DNA of 15,978 nt from DAOVRL01 sp964459805 (GTDB taxonomy: Bacteria; Planctomycetota; Phycisphaerae; Sedimentisphaerales; Anaerobacaceae), in NCBI GenBank assembly GCA_964459805.1, contig CAYWOD010000067.1, positions 1 through 15,978 on the forward strand, in the 5' to 3' direction. The position numbers and the translations under genes were made by a program. The notes under the pieces were generated by a model. It had not been told where the DNA came from. It saw nothing but the letters and a program-made list of their open reading frames with translations, and did no database searches. Numbering within the stretch: position 1 is the first letter of the stretch; each line of letters opens with the position of its first letter. Below, one piece after another: positions 14,490 to 15,978 of the stretch.

Positions 14490-15978
14490 ATGCGACGCAG
14501 AGTTAATGCAGTTCTTTTGGTGCTTCTGGTGGTGAATATGGTGGTTTCAGGCAAGGCTGATACACAATGGAAGCCGGCCCGGGGGCCTTTGGCGACGCGG
14601 TGGACCAAAGATGTGTCACCGGACAATGCCCATCCGGAATATCCCCGCCCGCAGATGGTACGCCAGCGATGGCTGAATCTTAACGGGCTGTGGGAATTGG
14701 CGGTGACAGGTAAGGGACAACCCAAGCCGAAAGAGTTCACGGAGCAAATACTGGTGCCGTTTCCCATCGAGTCGGCCCTTTCGGGAGTGATGAAACGGGT
14801 GGACGAAAAAAACCGTCTATGGTATCGGCGAACGTTCGAGCTGCCTAAGGACTGGAAGGGCAAACGTGTTTTACTGCACTTTCAGTCGGTTGACTGGGAG
14901 TCGGTGGTGTACGTAAACGGTAAGGAGCTGGGCGCTCATCGGGGCGGGTACGACGCGTTCAGTTATGATATTACCGACGTCCTCAAGTCGTCAGGAAAAC
15001 AGGAGCTGGTGCTGTCGGTTTGGGACCCGAGCGACGCCGGCGGGCAGCCTCGCGGCAAGCAGGTCAAGAATCCCGGCGGCATTATGTACACACCCACTAC
15101 CGGTATCTGGCAGACAGTTTGGCTGGAACCAGTGCCCCAGGCTTATATCGAGAAGATTATTATGACGCCCGACGTCGATAACCAGCGCTTATGGGTAACG
15201 GTCCTGGGTAAAAACACTACTAAAGAACATCTGGTAACCGCTCATGTGCGGGACAATGGAGGAATTGTTGAAACAGCGAGCTTATCGCTGGGCCGGAAAG
15301 ATGATATTAGGATTTCCACGCCTAAGCTCTGGTCGTGCGACAATCCTCACCTTTATGACATTGAGATCATACTGTCCCGCCAGCGTTTGCCGGGTAAGCC
15401 AGAGGTTGTCGATAAGGTAAAAAGCTATTTCGGTATGCGCCAGATCGAACTGGGTAAGGACGAGAATGGCATTACCCGGCTTATGCTCAATGGCAAGTTC
15501 GTATTTCAGATTGGGCCACTTGACCAGGGTTTTTGGCCGGACGGGCTTTATGCCGCCCCCACCGACGAGGCCCTGCGCTACGATGTCGAAATCACCAAAA
15601 AGCTGGGCTTCAATATGGCCCGCAAGCATGTCAAGATAGAACCGGACCGCTGGTATTACTGGTGCGACAAGCTGGGGCTGCTCGTCTGGCAGGATATGCC
15701 CGCAGGCAGTAACTCCACATCTGCCGACAAGAAACAGTTCGAAGTTGAGCTGCGACGGATGGTGGAAGGTTTCATAAATCATCCCTCGATCATTATGTGG
15801 GTGCCGTTTAACGAAGGCTGGGGCCAGTATGATACCCAGCGACTGGTTAAACTGATTAAGCAATGGGACCCATCGCGGTTGGTAAATAATGCCAGCGGCT
15901 GGTCTGACAGGAAGGTCGGCGATGTGCACGACATACATTCGTATCCCGGCCCCGACGCCCCCCAGCCGGAACCGACCC
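14490..15978 (+). CDS. Glycoside hydrolase family 2 protein (beta-galactosidase/glucuronidase-like), partial
   Basis: 496 codons are open to the window edge; the 3' end is missing. ATG 14490 follows AAGGAG (14477-14482). The signal peptide is MRRRVNAVLLVLLVVNMVVS with likely cleavage after GKA. The GH2 order is visible: sugar-binding jelly-roll domain (about 45-215, with RLWYRRTFELP, VDWESVVYVNGKELGAHRGG and PTTGIWQTVWLEPV), an Ig-like domain (about 215-320), then the TIM barrel (from about 325, with RKHVKIEPDRWYYWCDKLGL and LVWQDMP). N441-E442 in IIMWVPFNEGWGQYD is the acid/base motif of the GH-A clan; the nucleophile glutamate should lie beyond the window. Exported and probably acting on polysaccharide fragments; exact sugar specificity cannot be read. 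The gene's neighbours do not suggest a polysaccharide cluster within this window. Confidence 0.9.
   Translation, partial: MRRRVNAVLLVLLVVNMVVSGKADTQWKPARGPLATRWTKDVSPDNAHPEYPRPQMVRQRWLNLNGLWELAVTGKGQPKPKEFTEQILVPFPIESALSGVMKRVDEKNRLWYRRTFELPKDWKGKRVLLHFQSVDWESVVYVNGKELGAHRGGYDAFSYDITDVLKSSGKQELVLSVWDPSDAGGQPRGKQVKNPGGIMYTPTTGIWQTVWLEPVPQAYIEKIIMTPDVDNQRLWVTVLGKNTTKEHLVTAHVRDNGGIVETASLSLGRKDDIRISTPKLWSCDNPHLYDIEIILSRQRLPGKPEVVDKVKSYFGMRQIELGKDENGITRLMLNGKFVFQIGPLDQGFWPDGLYAAPTDEALRYDVEITKKLGFNMARKHVKIEPDRWYYWCDKLGLLVWQDMPAGSNSTSADKKQFEVELRRMVEGFINHPSIIMWVPFNEGWGQYDTQRLVKLIKQWDPSRLVNNASGWSDRKVGDVHDIHSYPGPDAPQPEPT

Noticed and set aside
15282..15938. 218-codon open frame on the minus strand
   Set aside because: Antisense to the GH2 gene, which is open and motif-bearing on the plus strand to the window edge.

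Overview
The window looks like a chromosomal segment of a planctomycete, most probably the Phycisphaerae/Sedimentisphaerales side of the phylum. Three things suggest this: secreted proteins ending in a single dockerin-like D-x-N-x-D-C / DF-x-DFA-x-F-x-DKWL tail, a gene piece resembling the planctomycete HzsA-related family with two CxxCH haem motifs, and many signal-peptide proteins of unknown function. The placement rests on recognition by eye, not on a search.

Layout. 1-900: a nested hairpin repeat, then a small secreted protein of unknown function. 900-1500: intergenic DNA holding a predicted stand-alone small RNA on the minus strand (about 1294 down to 1178) with its own sigma70-type promoter and intrinsic terminator, then a consensus promoter facing right. 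1490-5691: an operon-like block with a structured leader, a PilT-type ATPase, a membrane-anchored GspE/PilB-like protein whose Walker A and histidine motifs are degenerate, and a long CvpA-like membrane protein. 5692-6862: mostly non-coding, with a 49-codon gene on the minus strand, a long inverted repeat and a palindromic 19-bp tandem repeat. 6863-11241: an apparent three-gene operon. Its first two genes are tandem paralogues for secreted proteins built from three and four copies of one module of about 150 residues (calcium-loop DxDxD segment, then CxxCG, then HYMxHGSFSY). The third encodes a cytosolic cysteine-rich protein with an FGYPPCC motif. 11242-12241: a 3' piece of an IS1634-type transposase gene, then rpmA (ribosomal protein bL27) with its own promoter and terminator. 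12256-13939: two unrelated gene pieces joined out of frame. 13940-14489: heptamer repeats and the 5' end of an IS110-type transposase gene. 14490 to the end: a glycoside hydrolase family 2 gene that runs off the window.

The best candidates for something undescribed are (a) the CxxC/HxxxH repeat proteins with their FGYPPCC partner, (b) the 117-nt small RNA, and (c) the pairing of a normal PilT motor with an apparently dead, membrane-tethered PilB-like ATPase and a CvpA-like protein behind a leader that can fold in competing ways.
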